NCBI GenBank assembly: GCA_021818335.1
Contig: JAKAEJ010000008.1
Location: 1 to 47,295, forward strand
DNA length: 47,295 nucleotides
DNA from: Pseudomonadota bacterium
Lineage (GTDB): Bacteria; Pseudomonadota; Gammaproteobacteria; Xanthomonadales; Rhodanobacteraceae
Direction of reading: 5' to 3'
In this document: positions 1 through 6,455 of the stretch, piece after piece
Layout: the number at the start of each line of letters is the position of its first letter
Position numbering within the stretch: position 1 is the stretch's first letter
Translations under genes and position numbers: made by a program
Notes under the pieces: generated by a model
Database searches by the model: none
The model's input: only the letters and a program-made list of their open reading frames with translations
What the model was told of the DNA's origin: nothing

Positions 1-229
1 ATCTTTCGTGGATCGAATGGTCGGCGAAGCGGGGCTTTACGAAACGCCCAGCGAATACGTGCGCGACCTGATCCGCCGCGACATGGAACGGCGCGACGGC
101 CAGTTTGTGCAGGATGCAATCCTTGCAGGTTATAGAGACTTGGCGGCAGGCCGCGTCTTTGCGTCAAGCGGCGACTTCAAGGCCGACATGGCGGTGCTCG
201 ACAGCAAGGAAGCCGATGGTTGGCAATGA
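1..229 (+). CDS. ParD-like antitoxin, 5' end cut by window edge
   Basis: Antitoxin of a type II toxin-antitoxin pair: it should bind and neutralise the toxin encoded next to it and repress the shared promoter through an N-terminal ribbon-helix-helix. The reading frame is already open at base 2 and the residues GLYETPSEYVRDLIRRD are the typical second half of a ParD/CopG DNA-binding domain, so the first residues lie outside the window. The GTG at 8 is an internal codon, not a convincing start. The C-terminal part (from about base 100) is the flexible toxin-binding tail. The stop at 227-229 overlaps the toxin start at 216, the usual translational coupling. The family call is by resemblance and fairly sure; the exact ParD subfamily is not. 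Confidence 0.82.
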   Translation, partial: SFVDRMVGEAGLYETPSEYVRDLIRRDMERRDGQFVQDAILAGYRDLAAGRVFASSGDFKADMAVLDSKEADGWQ

Positions 230-584
230 CGTGCCATCGCCCGCCACGTTTCTGCTGACCCGGAATGCTGCGCTGGATTTACGCCGCATCTACGCGCGGT
301 CACGCCGGGAATGGGGCGATGACGTTGCCGACCGCTATCTCGCCGACCTGTACGCGGCCATGGGCATTGCTGCCGCCAACCCGGAGAAGGGGCGCTTGCG
401 GCAGTACCGCTCGGCTCCGTTTCTGATGGTTCCGGCGCGGCAGCACTTCGTGATCTATGACCTCGTGCCGCAAGGCATCGCGGTGCTGACGGTTCAACAT
501 CAGGTGCGCGACATCGAGTCCCTGATCGCAGACCTGACCCCGGCCTTTCACGCCGAAGTCGAACGGCTGAAGCGCAAAACCTGA
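216..584 (+). CDS. ParE/RelE-superfamily toxin
   Basis: Toxin partner of the preceding antitoxin, 122 residues. The ATG at 216 gives the normal family length of about 100-120 and overlaps the antitoxin stop by 14 bases; an open frame from 105 would run far into the antitoxin and is unlikely. Family marks are the early pattern AALDLRRIYARSRREWG, the strand HFVIYDL and the closing VLTVQHQVRDIESLI, which match the ParE branch of the RelE/ParE fold. ParE toxins poison DNA gyrase whereas RelE cut mRNA on the ribosome; sequence alone favours ParE but does not prove it. The frame is intact, so it is probably active. Translation is likely coupled to the antitoxin. Confidence 0.8.
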   Translation: MVGNDVPSPATFLLTRNAALDLRRIYARSRREWGDDVADRYLADLYAAMGIAAANPEKGRLRQYRSAPFLMVPARQHFVIYDLVPQGIAVLTVQHQVRDIESLIADLTPAFHAEVERLKRKT

Positions 585-650
585 TGCACCCTCTCACGCC
601 CGCAGAAATGCTCATAAGCTCGGGAGGCCAGTCAGCACATGGTCAACCAT

Positions 651-730
651 CCGCCACCACACACATGGGCTCGGAAAATCTCCGGGCTCTTTTTCTTGCC
701 TGAAATCCCCGCGCTGCGCGGGATTCTGGC
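651..730 (+). repeat. 80-bp terminator-bearing repeat, copy R1
   Basis: This stretch matches 2100-2179 at roughly four of five positions (copy R2). Both contain a GC-rich hairpin, gggctcgga paired with tccgggctc in this copy, followed by five T, and then a conserved tail reading gaaatc, ccgcgc and ggatt. The pair encloses the RelB/YafQ module and the zinc-ribbon gene. The part before the hairpin (ccgccaccac) looks like the CCA end of a tRNA or tmRNA gene, so these may be decayed attachment-site copies left by island insertion. That last step is inference. Confidence 0.6.
667..694 (+). terminator. Rho-independent terminator in R1
   Basis: Nine-base stem (gggctcgga at 667-675, tccgggctc at 681-689, with G-T wobbles), short loop, then ttttt. 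It would end transcripts of the upstream ParD/ParE pair. Confidence 0.65.
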
Positions 731-931
731 CACCCGTGTTGCGGGTGACCACCGGCCGAAACGCCTGAAATCGGCCACTTTCTCGGCCAGAGCCGTCTCT
801 GTTCTCCGTTTGGCCTGCGGATAGGCGCAGATTGGGATCTAGCAAAATCAAAAACTTAAGCGTGCCGGTTCACCGTCAACCAAGGCCGCCAGTCAGGCAT
901 CGAACGCCGCCAGAGCATCGCCAGCGGTTAA
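731..931. other. Non-coding stretch between the two toxin-antitoxin pairs
   Basis: Together with 585-650 this is the gene-free gap of about 400 bases between the ParE toxin and the RelB antitoxin. Apart from repeat R1 and the promoter just downstream, I see no conserved coding frame and no RNA gene. The open frames in it are short and lack a ribosome binding site. Confidence 0.5.
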
Positions 932-960
932 TTGACCGTATCTCAATAGAGATACATAAT
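932..960 (+). promoter_or_regulatory. Promoter with palindromic operator for RelB/YafQ operon
   Basis: A sigma70-like promoter: TTGACC at 932-937, exactly 17 bases, then CATAAT at 955-960. The spacer is almost filled by a perfect palindrome, gtatctcaatagagatac (938-955), which has two 7-base arms around aata. An operator between the -35 and -10 boxes is what is expected for an antitoxin that represses its own operon. A ribosome binding site, cggagga, precedes the ATG at 983. Confidence 0.75.
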
Positions 961-982
961 TGCGGAAACGGAGGATTCGATC

Positions 983-1261
983 ATGGCCCATTCCACGATG
1001 CTGCATGTCCGTGTGGACAACGAAATCAAGACGCAAGCGAGCGATGCACTGGCGGCGATGGGGCTGTCCGTGTCGGATGCCGTGCGCATCCTGCTCAAGC
1101 GCGTGGTGAACGACCAGGCCTTCCCATTGGAGTTGAAGGTGCCCAACGCCCAGACCCGCGCGGCGATGGAAGAAGCCCGCGCCATGGCCAAGGCACGCAC
1201 CGCCCGTTTTGACTCTGCAGACGCCCTGATCGATGAGCTCGAAAAAGCCCGCCAGCAGTAA
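983..1261 (+). CDS. RelB/DinJ-family antitoxin
   Basis: Antitoxin of 92 residues. The N-terminal third (MLHVRVDNEIKTQASDAL, then GLSVSDAVRILLKRVV) is the ribbon-helix-helix of the RelB/DinJ family, which dimerises and binds a palindromic operator; one lies directly upstream at 938-955. The segment FPLELKVPNAQTRAAMEEAR is the hinge typical of DinJ-like proteins, and the C-terminal helix ending in DELEKARQQ wraps the toxin. The ATG at 983 follows a good ribosome binding site at seven bases. The gene overlaps the toxin start by 29 bases. The function, neutralising the ribosome-dependent toxin and repressing the operon, is known for the family; the pairing is inferred from the overlap. Confidence 0.88.
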   Translation: MAHSTMLHVRVDNEIKTQASDALAAMGLSVSDAVRILLKRVVNDQAFPLELKVPNAQTRAAMEEARAMAKARTARFDSADALIDELEKARQQ

Positions 1262-1553
1262 GCGGGCGCCGCTGCCCAGGGCGAGCGATTACACCAAAGC
1301 TTTCCTCAAAGACTGGGAACGCCTCTCGCGTTCGGGCCGCTACGACCTGAGGCGGCTGAAGGAGGCCATGTTGCTGCTCATTGGCAACGATGCGCCGCTG
1401 GGGCCAGAATGGCTGGATCACCCGCTAAAGGGTGATTGGGCCGACCACCGCGAGTGTCACATCGGCGGCGACTTCCTGCTCATTTACCGCCTGGATGGCA
1501 ACGTCATCATCTTCGTGCGGGCGGGCACGCACTCTGAATTGTTCGAGGAGTGA
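1233..1553 (+). CDS. YafQ-family ribosome-dependent mRNA interferase toxin
   Basis: A toxin of 106 residues, partner of the RelB/DinJ-like protein it overlaps. The conserved YafQ core is present: LDHPLKGDWADHRECHIGGD carries the histidines and the aspartate expected at the active site, followed by FLLIYRLD and the closing RAGTHSELF with the last catalytic histidine. YafQ cleaves mRNA in the ribosomal A site and halts growth. The first 15 residues are a basic extension (KKPASSKRAPLPR) before the fold begins at about SDYTKAF. The frame is intact, so the toxin is probably functional. The ATG at 1233 lies inside the antitoxin gene, consistent with coupled translation. Confidence 0.88.
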   Translation: MSSKKPASSKRAPLPRASDYTKAFLKDWERLSRSGRYDLRRLKEAMLLLIGNDAPLGPEWLDHPLKGDWADHRECHIGGDFLLIYRLDGNVIIFVRAGTHSELFEE

Positions 1554-1556
1554 TCC

Positions 1557-1784
1557 GTGGCGATTGAATCGCTGCCCACTTTCACCAAACCCGCCCGCCA
1601 GCGCTGGGAGTCCATCCCTGCCGACATCCGCCAGCGGTTGCTGTCCAACGTCTGGTGCGGCCAGTGCCGTCACGAAACAACGATCACCAATTTCAGCGGT
1701 ACCCTCAAGGGCGGCGACTTGCTGCTAGTGGGCAAGTGCGCCGAATGCCACGGAGACGTGGCACGGATGATCGAGGGCGCGTAG
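1557..1784 (+). CDS. Small zinc-ribbon protein of unknown function
   Basis: A 75-residue protein starting with GTG three bases after the YafQ stop, so it is probably the third gene of that operon. It has two CxxC knuckles, CGQC at about residues 34-37 and CAEC at about 60-63, spaced for a single zinc ribbon, and a polar N-terminal helix (PARQRWESIPADIRQRLL). I do not recognise a named family. The residues ITNFSGTLKGGDLLLVGKC between the knuckles form a likely beta hairpin. It could be a regulator or an accessory of the toxin-antitoxin pair, or simply a passenger of the island. Intact length and operon position argue that it is a real gene. Confidence 0.65.
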   Translation: MAIESLPTFTKPARQRWESIPADIRQRLLSNVWCGQCRHETTITNFSGTLKGGDLLLVGKCAECHGDVARMIEGA

Positions 1785-2099
1785 CTCGGTCAGACATCGA
1801 ACGCAGCCACCACCTCCCGCTGCGCTACCCAGTCGACGAACAAAGTTGCACGGCAAGTGCGGCTGACGTGACCCGCTCCGGTCGCCCGCGATCGGGCCAG
1901 CGTAGACGTCTGGCGGACGCGGGTTCACTTCCTCAAATGGGAATCGAACTGGCGTTCTGTCTGATGCGCTCGGTTGGTGACCCGGCCAGGGCAGAACTGG
2001 TAGGATCGTCGGAAGTTGGGGCTGGATTCCGCACCTTTCCGCAGATGTTCGCAGCGGTTGTGAGGCGTTGAGTTGCATAGGTTTGGCGAGGGTTCCACC
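1785..2099. other. Gene-free stretch upstream of R2
   Basis: About 315 bases without a credible gene. The bases around 1914-1929 (tggcggacgcgggttc) resemble the T-arm region near the 3' end of tmRNA genes, but the segment breaks off after about 20 bases and no full tmRNA or tRNA fold follows. It may be a remnant of an attachment site. Open frames here lack ribosome binding sites and family resemblance. Confidence 0.35.
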
Positions 2100-2179
2100 C
2101 CACCACCACGTACAAGGGCTCGGATAGTCTCCGGGCCCTTTTTCTCGCCTGAAATCACCGCGCCACGCAGGATTCCGGC
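2100..2179 (+). repeat. 80-bp terminator-bearing repeat, copy R2
   Basis: Diverged second copy of the element at 651-730, in the same orientation. It shares the leading ccaccac, the hairpin, the T-run and the tail with gaaatc, ccgcg and ggatt. It lies between the island genes and the conserved pilZ gene, so it may mark the boundary between accessory and core DNA. Confidence 0.6.
2116..2143 (+). terminator. Rho-independent terminator in R2
   Basis: Stem gggctcgga (2116-2124) with tccgggccc (2130-2138), one G-T wobble, followed by ttttt. It would end plus-strand transcription from the toxin-antitoxin region before the minus-strand pilZ gene. Confidence 0.7.
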
Positions 2180-2217
2180 CTGCCATGATTTAGATCGGCA
2201 GCGGCGACCGCACGAAG

Positions 2218-2586
2218 CTACAACGTGAATGTCGGCCGTTCGGAGGCCAGCTTCGCTCCCAGAAGAGCCTCGATCCGCTGACGCGCTGCCTCGCCCTCCG
2301 GCGATTCCGAGAACTGCACGCCGATTCCCGCCACGCGATTTCCCTGCGCACCCTGAGGCGTCATCCACACGACGGTCCCCGTCACCGGCAGGCGCTCCTT
2401 GTCGTCCAAAAGGTTGATCAGCAGAAACAACTCATCGCCAAGGTTGTACCGCTTCGTGCTTGGCACGAACAGCCCCCCTCCCTTAAGGAACGGCATGTAG
2501 CTCTGGTAGAGCGTGGCTTCGTCCTTGATGGCGACGGGCAGGATGCTCTGACGCGCGCTATTGACGGTAGACGTTGGGGCGGCCAT
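2218..2586 (-). CDS. pilZ: Type IV pilus assembly PilZ protein
   Basis: A 122-residue PilZ-domain protein needed for type IV pilus assembly and twitching motility. The residues SILPVAIKDEATLYQSYMPF and LKGGGLFVPS are hallmarks of the short, single-domain PilZ of Xanthomonas and Pseudomonas; this subtype lacks the RxxxR motif and does not bind cyclic di-GMP. I chose the ATG at 2586 (MAAPTSTV) because it gives the usual length; a longer frame to 2703 would overlap the neighbouring gene by 56 bases and adds no conserved residues. In related genomes pilZ directly follows holB; here a PIG-L-type gene lies between. It is the last gene of the minus-strand run. The pilus genes it serves are not in this window. 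Confidence 0.9.
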   Translation of the reverse strand: MAAPTSTVNSARQSILPVAIKDEATLYQSYMPFLKGGGLFVPSTKRYNLGDELFLLINLLDDKERLPVTGTVVWMTPQGAQGNRVAGIGVQFSESPEGEAARQRIEALLGAKLASERPTFTL

Positions 2587-2647
2587 GCGAATGGACTCTG
2601 CAGAATTGGCTTGGCTCCCTCGAGACTCGCTCAATCGTTCGGCCAGG

Positions 2648-3637
2648 TCAAGCGCGAGAACGCGCAATCCGGCGCCAGCCCCAATGGTCAAATATCCAGA
2701 CATTCCGCCGTCGGCTGTAGAGCTTGACGAATAATTCGTGCTCTGTGAAGTCTCGCTCGATCTCGATCGTCGGTTCCGGGGAGAGACGCAGGTGCATGGG
2801 CCCGCAACGCGCCCCTTCCCGCCAGGGAAGACGCCAACTACCGGTACATGCGGCGATCAGGATTTCGCAATCCCCCAGCCCCGGGGCCCAAGGACGCCAA
2901 GGCAACGTGAGGGAATCCCAGGCCGACGGATGAACGTGCGCGGCTGGCCCCACGACGTAGTTCTCGTCTCCCGAAATTCGACGCCTCCAGCGATTTCCAC
3001 CGAGCACCAGCTGGCTACCGTGCGCCTCCAGCGCCCGGGCCTTGCCTTCGCGTTCAGCGACGCTCAACACCAGTCCCTGTGCATGGGCCACTCCCCCATG
3101 CATCGCAAAACCCCATAGTTCGGGCATCGGCCCGACGCCGTGAGCAAGTGCCAACTCCACGAGCACGCGTGCGGCGCTATGGTCGGGATGCCGATCCTCG
3201 AGTATCGGAGCCACGACGAGTGTTGGCCGATGCAGGCGGAAGTGCTCCCGCAATGTCATGACGCTCTCATCCAGCCGCTCGCCAATGCGCGATGTGAGAC
3301 CCATGTCCGGCCAAGCCAACGCCTGCAGCGTTCCTTCGCCGAGGCCGATCCGGCTGAGGGCATCCACCGCTTCCCCTCGTCGTCTCCGTCCCCATTCTGT
3401 TCGCGCTACGGAATCAATGGTCCACCGACGTTGCTGCCACCGCTGGGGCCAAGGATTGTTGTCACCATCGGTCAGTAGCAGCACGGAAACCGCGGCGCCC
3501 GAAGCATGTGCTCGCTGCAGTAGCCCCCCACTGGCCAGCGTCTCATCGTCCGGATGCGGCGCGACCATCACGACGCTCGCGCGGGTGTCCTCAAGCAACG
3601 GGACGATGCGCGCCTCGGGCGAAGTCATCGGCGCCAT
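2648..3637 (-). CDS. PIG-L/LmbE-family deacetylase
   Basis: Zinc-dependent deacetylase of the PIG-L superfamily, 329 residues, acting on N-acetylglucosamine-type or other N-acyl sugars. The metal motif is clear: VAPHPDDETLASGG, with H28, D30, D31 and E32, and the distal HPDHSAA with H150 and H153. The fold covers roughly residues 20-240; the C-terminal 90 residues, rich in tryptophan and arginine, are not typical and may be a separate module. I chose ATG 3637; ATG 3628 is an alternative and the frame runs upstream to 3715. It lies between holB and pilZ. Substrate unknown; a role in cell-surface glycan or small-thiol chemistry would be a guess. No signal peptide or membrane helix is visible. 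Confidence 0.8.
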   Translation of the reverse strand: MAPMTSPEARIVPLLEDTRASVVMVAPHPDDETLASGGLLQRAHASGAAVSVLLLTDGDNNPWPQRWQQRRWTIDSVARTEWGRRRRGEAVDALSRIGLGEGTLQALAWPDMGLTSRIGERLDESVMTLREHFRLHRPTLVVAPILEDRHPDHSAARVLVELALAHGVGPMPELWGFAMHGGVAHAQGLVLSVAEREGKARALEAHGSQLVLGGNRWRRRISGDENYVVGPAAHVHPSAWDSLTLPWRPWAPGLGDCEILIAACTGSWRLPWREGARCGPMHLRLSPEPTIEIERDFTEHELFVKLYSRRRNVWIFDHWGWRRIARSRA

Positions 3638-3704
3638 CCGGCCCGGGTCCCAACGGGTTCTCGCACGATTCCATCGAACCGCCGAAATTGCGCGGGACCT
3701 CCAA

Positions 3705-4652
3705 TCACGCCGCAACCGCGCGCAAGCCGAGGAAGTCCAGGAGAATCGGCTCAGCCCTCACGGGTCCCCGAAGCATCTCGCGAGCGGCATTTGCCTGTTC
3801 GAACCATCGCGTCAAGACGGCAATTTCCCGCCCACTGGCGAGTGGACCACGCTGGCGCGTCGCCTCGGCTCGGGCTTCGCGCGCCAACCACTGGGCTGCA
3901 AAGAGCAGGCGCTGGCGTGGCTCATCTTGGCTCCACGCCTGCGCCAGTGCCAACGGATCCGCGCGCTGTGCCAGCAATTGCGCAAGCTCGCTCCGAACCG
4001 CCTCGCGTCTTGACAGCATCCCGTCGCGGAGCAATTGCGCAGCACGACCCGGACTTCCGTCAGCTGCATCCAGCGCTTGGCCACAGTCTCCCGACAATCC
4101 CTGCGTTCGCAGCCACTCCAGCGCGTCCGCGCTCGCCGGCAAGCGGATCGCTACGCGACGACAACGACTGCGCACGGTCGCTGGAAGCCGCTCAGGATGA
4201 TCGGCAACAAGCAACAAAAGTGCATCCTCGGGCGGCTCTTCGAGCGTTTTCAATAGCGCGTTCGCAGACGCCGGGTTCAGTGCATCCGCTGGATCGACGA
4301 GCGCGATGCGCCAGCCACCCAACTGACTGGCGAGCATGAGTCGCTCGCACGTGCCGCGTATCTGGTCGACGACAATCTCACCACGGAGCTTGCCTTCCCG
4401 GTTGGTCGAAAGAGACACCCGGTACAGATCAGGATGGGTCCCCGCCATCCGCAGTCGGCAACCAGGGCACTGGTCGCAGGCCTCACCATCCTGCAGGTCA
4501 GTACACATCAGGCGCGCGACCAGACGCTCCGCGATCGCGCGCTTGCCGACCCCGACCGGCCCCTGCAAGAGGAGCGCGTGCGGCAGGCGGTTGGCCTCCG
4601 CGTCGGCGCACAATCGCACCCAGGGTCCGGCGTGCCAAACCGGCGCATTCAT
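3705..4652 (-). CDS. holB: DNA polymerase III subunit delta'
   Basis: Clamp-loader subunit delta', 315 residues. It works with the tau/gamma and delta subunits to place the beta clamp on DNA. Visible marks are the degenerate P-loop GPVGVGKR, the zinc-binding cysteine group in MCTDLQDGEACDQCPGC, the segment LLKTLEEPPEDALLLL, and the SRC motif in VRSRCRR that contacts the neighbouring subunit. ATG 4652 overlaps the tmk stop as ATGA, so the two are translationally coupled; a longer frame to 4688 is less likely. The C-terminal helical region is divergent, as usual. Functional assignment is strong. Confidence 0.93.
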   Translation of the reverse strand: MNAPVWHAGPWVRLCADAEANRLPHALLLQGPVGVGKRAIAERLVARLMCTDLQDGEACDQCPGCRLRMAGTHPDLYRVSLSTNREGKLRGEIVVDQIRGTCERLMLASQLGGWRIALVDPADALNPASANALLKTLEEPPEDALLLLVADHPERLPATVRSRCRRVAIRLPASADALEWLRTQGLSGDCGQALDAADGSPGRAAQLLRDGMLSRREAVRSELAQLLAQRADPLALAQAWSQDEPRQRLLFAAQWLAREARAEATRQRGPLASGREIAVLTRWFEQANAAREMLRGPVRAEPILLDFLGLRAVAA

Positions 4653-5281
4653 GCGTGCGCCTCCAGTAGCGGCGTCATCGCAGCGCACGCGGCCTCCAGG
4701 ACTTCATCTGGTGCGCGGCGTGCGTCGATCTGGATGAAGCGCGCAGGATCCGCGGCAACGCGCATGCGATACGCGGCGCGTACGCGCTCGAAGAAGGCAT
4801 CGTCCTCGCGCTCGATGCGATCGGGGTGATCCCGATCCAGTGCTCGCGCGCGACCTGCGGCCACCGGCAGGTCGAGCAGCAGCGTCCGGTCGGGCTTCAA
4901 GTCGCAAGCCGCCCACTGCTCTAGCGCACGGATGCGCTCTTCCGGCTGGCCACGACCGCCACCCTGATAGGCGTAGCTGGCATCGGTGAAGCGGTCACTC
5001 AGTACCCAGCGTCCCGCGTCCAGCGCCGGCTCGATGACGCTGCGGACGAGTTCCGCGCGTGATGCAAACATCAGCAGCAGCTCGGATTCCGCACAAATGA
5101 ATCCGCGATCCGGATCCAGCAAAAGCATTCGCAACGCTTCGCCCAGCGGCGTTCCACCCGGCTCCCTCGTACGCAAGACATCGACGCCCCGACCGCGCAG
5201 CCAAGTCTCCAGCCCCGTCAAAAGGGTGCTCTTGCCCGCCCCCTCTCCCCCTTCCAGCGTAATCAGGCGTCCGCGCATCAT
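4649..5281 (-). CDS. tmk: Thymidylate kinase
   Basis: Phosphorylates dTMP to dTDP, the last specific step of dTTP supply. It has 210 residues, the normal length. The P-loop GGEGAGKST lies at residues 11-19, the substrate motif REPGGT at about 39-44, and DRFTDASYAYQGGGR covers the DR(Y/H/F) and the base-binding region. The LID carries several arginines (ALDRDHPDRIEREDD). It starts at ATG 5281, overlapping the mltG stop; a second ATG three bases later is possible. Both ends overlap their neighbours (mltG and holB), so the three genes form a tightly coupled unit. Confidence 0.95.
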   Translation of the reverse strand: MMRGRLITLEGGEGAGKSTLLTGLETWLRGRGVDVLRTREPGGTPLGEALRMLLLDPDRGFICAESELLLMFASRAELVRSVIEPALDAGRWVLSDRFTDASYAYQGGGRGQPEERIRALEQWAACDLKPDRTLLLDLPVAAGRARALDRDHPDRIEREDDAFFERVRAAYRMRVAADPARFIQIDARRAPDEVLEAACAAMTPLLEAHA

Positions 5282-6294
5282 GGCTTCCTGTGCAGGATGT
5301 ATCGATCGATCGCGGCATCCTGTTGTCGCAGGGTATCCGAGAATTGATGCGTACCGTCTCCCTTCGCGACGAAGTAAAGCGACCGGCCTTGCGCCGGATG
5401 CAAGGCGGCCTCAACGGCCGGCGCCCCCGGCATGCAGATCGGCGTGGGCGGCAGACCGAACCGCGTGTAGGTGTTCCATGGCGTATCGGTCTGCAGGTCG
5501 CGGCGCGTGATCTCGCCGCGGTAATTAGCACCCAGGCCGTAGATCACACTTGGATCGGTCTGCAGTTTCATGCCCCTTTCAAGGCGGCGGACGAAGACCC
5601 CGGCAATACGGGCGCGCTCGTCTGGCTGGGCGGTCTCCTTCTCGATCAGGGATGCCAGGACTAGCGCCTGGTATGGGCTCTTCAGCGGCAAGTCGCGCTC
5701 CCGGCTCGGCCATTCCCGCGCCAGCAATCGCTTCATCGCCAGGTAAGCCCGACGCAATACGTCGATATCACTCTGGCCGAGCACGTACGCGTAGGTCTGC
5801 GGCAACAACCAGCCCTCGGGGCTGGGACCGCGAATGCCAAGCGCGATCGCCACCTGCGCGTCGCTCATGCCGGCAAGCGTGTGGCGCAATCGGGGCGCCC
5901 GCGCCAGCGCGGCGCGCACTTGGGCAAAGGTCCAGCCGTCGACCAGGGTAAACATGTGCTGCACCACGCGCCCAGCCGACATGTTGGCGAGCAGCACCGA
6001 TGGGGTCATGCCTGGCAACAGCGCATATTCACCCGCATGTAGATGGTCGGTCACGCCCATGCGCGCGGCCAGTAGGCGCCAGTAGGGCTCGGCGGCGGAT
6101 GTGTAATGCCGCGCACGCAATAGCGCGACGATCGTCTTCAGTGTGGAGCCGCGTGCGACCTCGATGCTGGTCGGTGCGGAAACTCGAAGCGGCACACGTT
6201 CAAACGTGCGATAGCCGTCGTACATCCGGACCACCGCCGCGAGCAGCAGCAACGCCGCGGCAACCAACACGGCCCTCAGCATGCGCTTAGTCAT
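5278..6294 (-). CDS. mltG: Endolytic murein transglycosylase MltG
   Basis: Inner-membrane lytic transglycosylase that cuts nascent peptidoglycan strands and sets glycan length. It has 338 residues, as in Escherichia coli. An N-terminal membrane helix spans about residues 6-23, followed by a LysM-like subdomain and the YceG catalytic domain. The catalytic glutamate is E218 in VLASLIEKET, the same number as in E. coli; QTDPSVIYG and the C-terminal YFVAKGDGTHQFS are further hallmarks. It overlaps tmk. Upstream, 161 bases separate it from fabF, where pabC sits in many relatives. Assignment is secure. Confidence 0.94.
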   Translation of the reverse strand: MTKRMLRAVLVAAALLLLAAVVRMYDGYRTFERVPLRVSAPTSIEVARGSTLKTIVALLRARHYTSAAEPYWRLLAARMGVTDHLHAGEYALLPGMTPSVLLANMSAGRVVQHMFTLVDGWTFAQVRAALARAPRLRHTLAGMSDAQVAIALGIRGPSPEGWLLPQTYAYVLGQSDIDVLRRAYLAMKRLLAREWPSRERDLPLKSPYQALVLASLIEKETAQPDERARIAGVFVRRLERGMKLQTDPSVIYGLGANYRGEITRRDLQTDTPWNTYTRFGLPPTPICMPGAPAVEAALHPAQGRSLYFVAKGDGTHQFSDTLRQQDAAIDRYILHRKP

Positions 6295-6455
6295 CGTGGA
6301 GCCGTAGCGGCCACGCAGTTCACCGTCATCCAGCCGAAGACGGATTGACTGGATCCGCGAGCGCGATGGCAGCCGCGCCTGCAGACACTTTATCCGCCCC
6401 GGAAGTCATCGAATCCTCGCGCCGAGAGCTGCACAACTTAACCTGAGCCGGACCA
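6295..6455. other. Gap between fabF and mltG without pabC
   Basis: Only 161 bases lie here, too short for aminodeoxychorismate lyase (about 270 residues), which commonly sits between fabF and mltG. I see no remnant of it in any frame. Confidence 0.6.

Noticed and set aside
639-824. 61-codon open frame through repeat R1
   Set aside because: It reads through a terminator hairpin and T-run and has no ribosome binding site.
1900-1960. tmRNA or tRNA gene in the island
   Set aside because: Only about 20 bases resemble a tmRNA T-arm; no acceptor, anticodon or tag-peptide structure could be drawn.
2060-2110. attC-like integron site near R2 (gttgagt)
   Set aside because: A GTTRRRY match is present, but no matching RYYYAAC partner or paired inner sites exist, and R1 has no such site.
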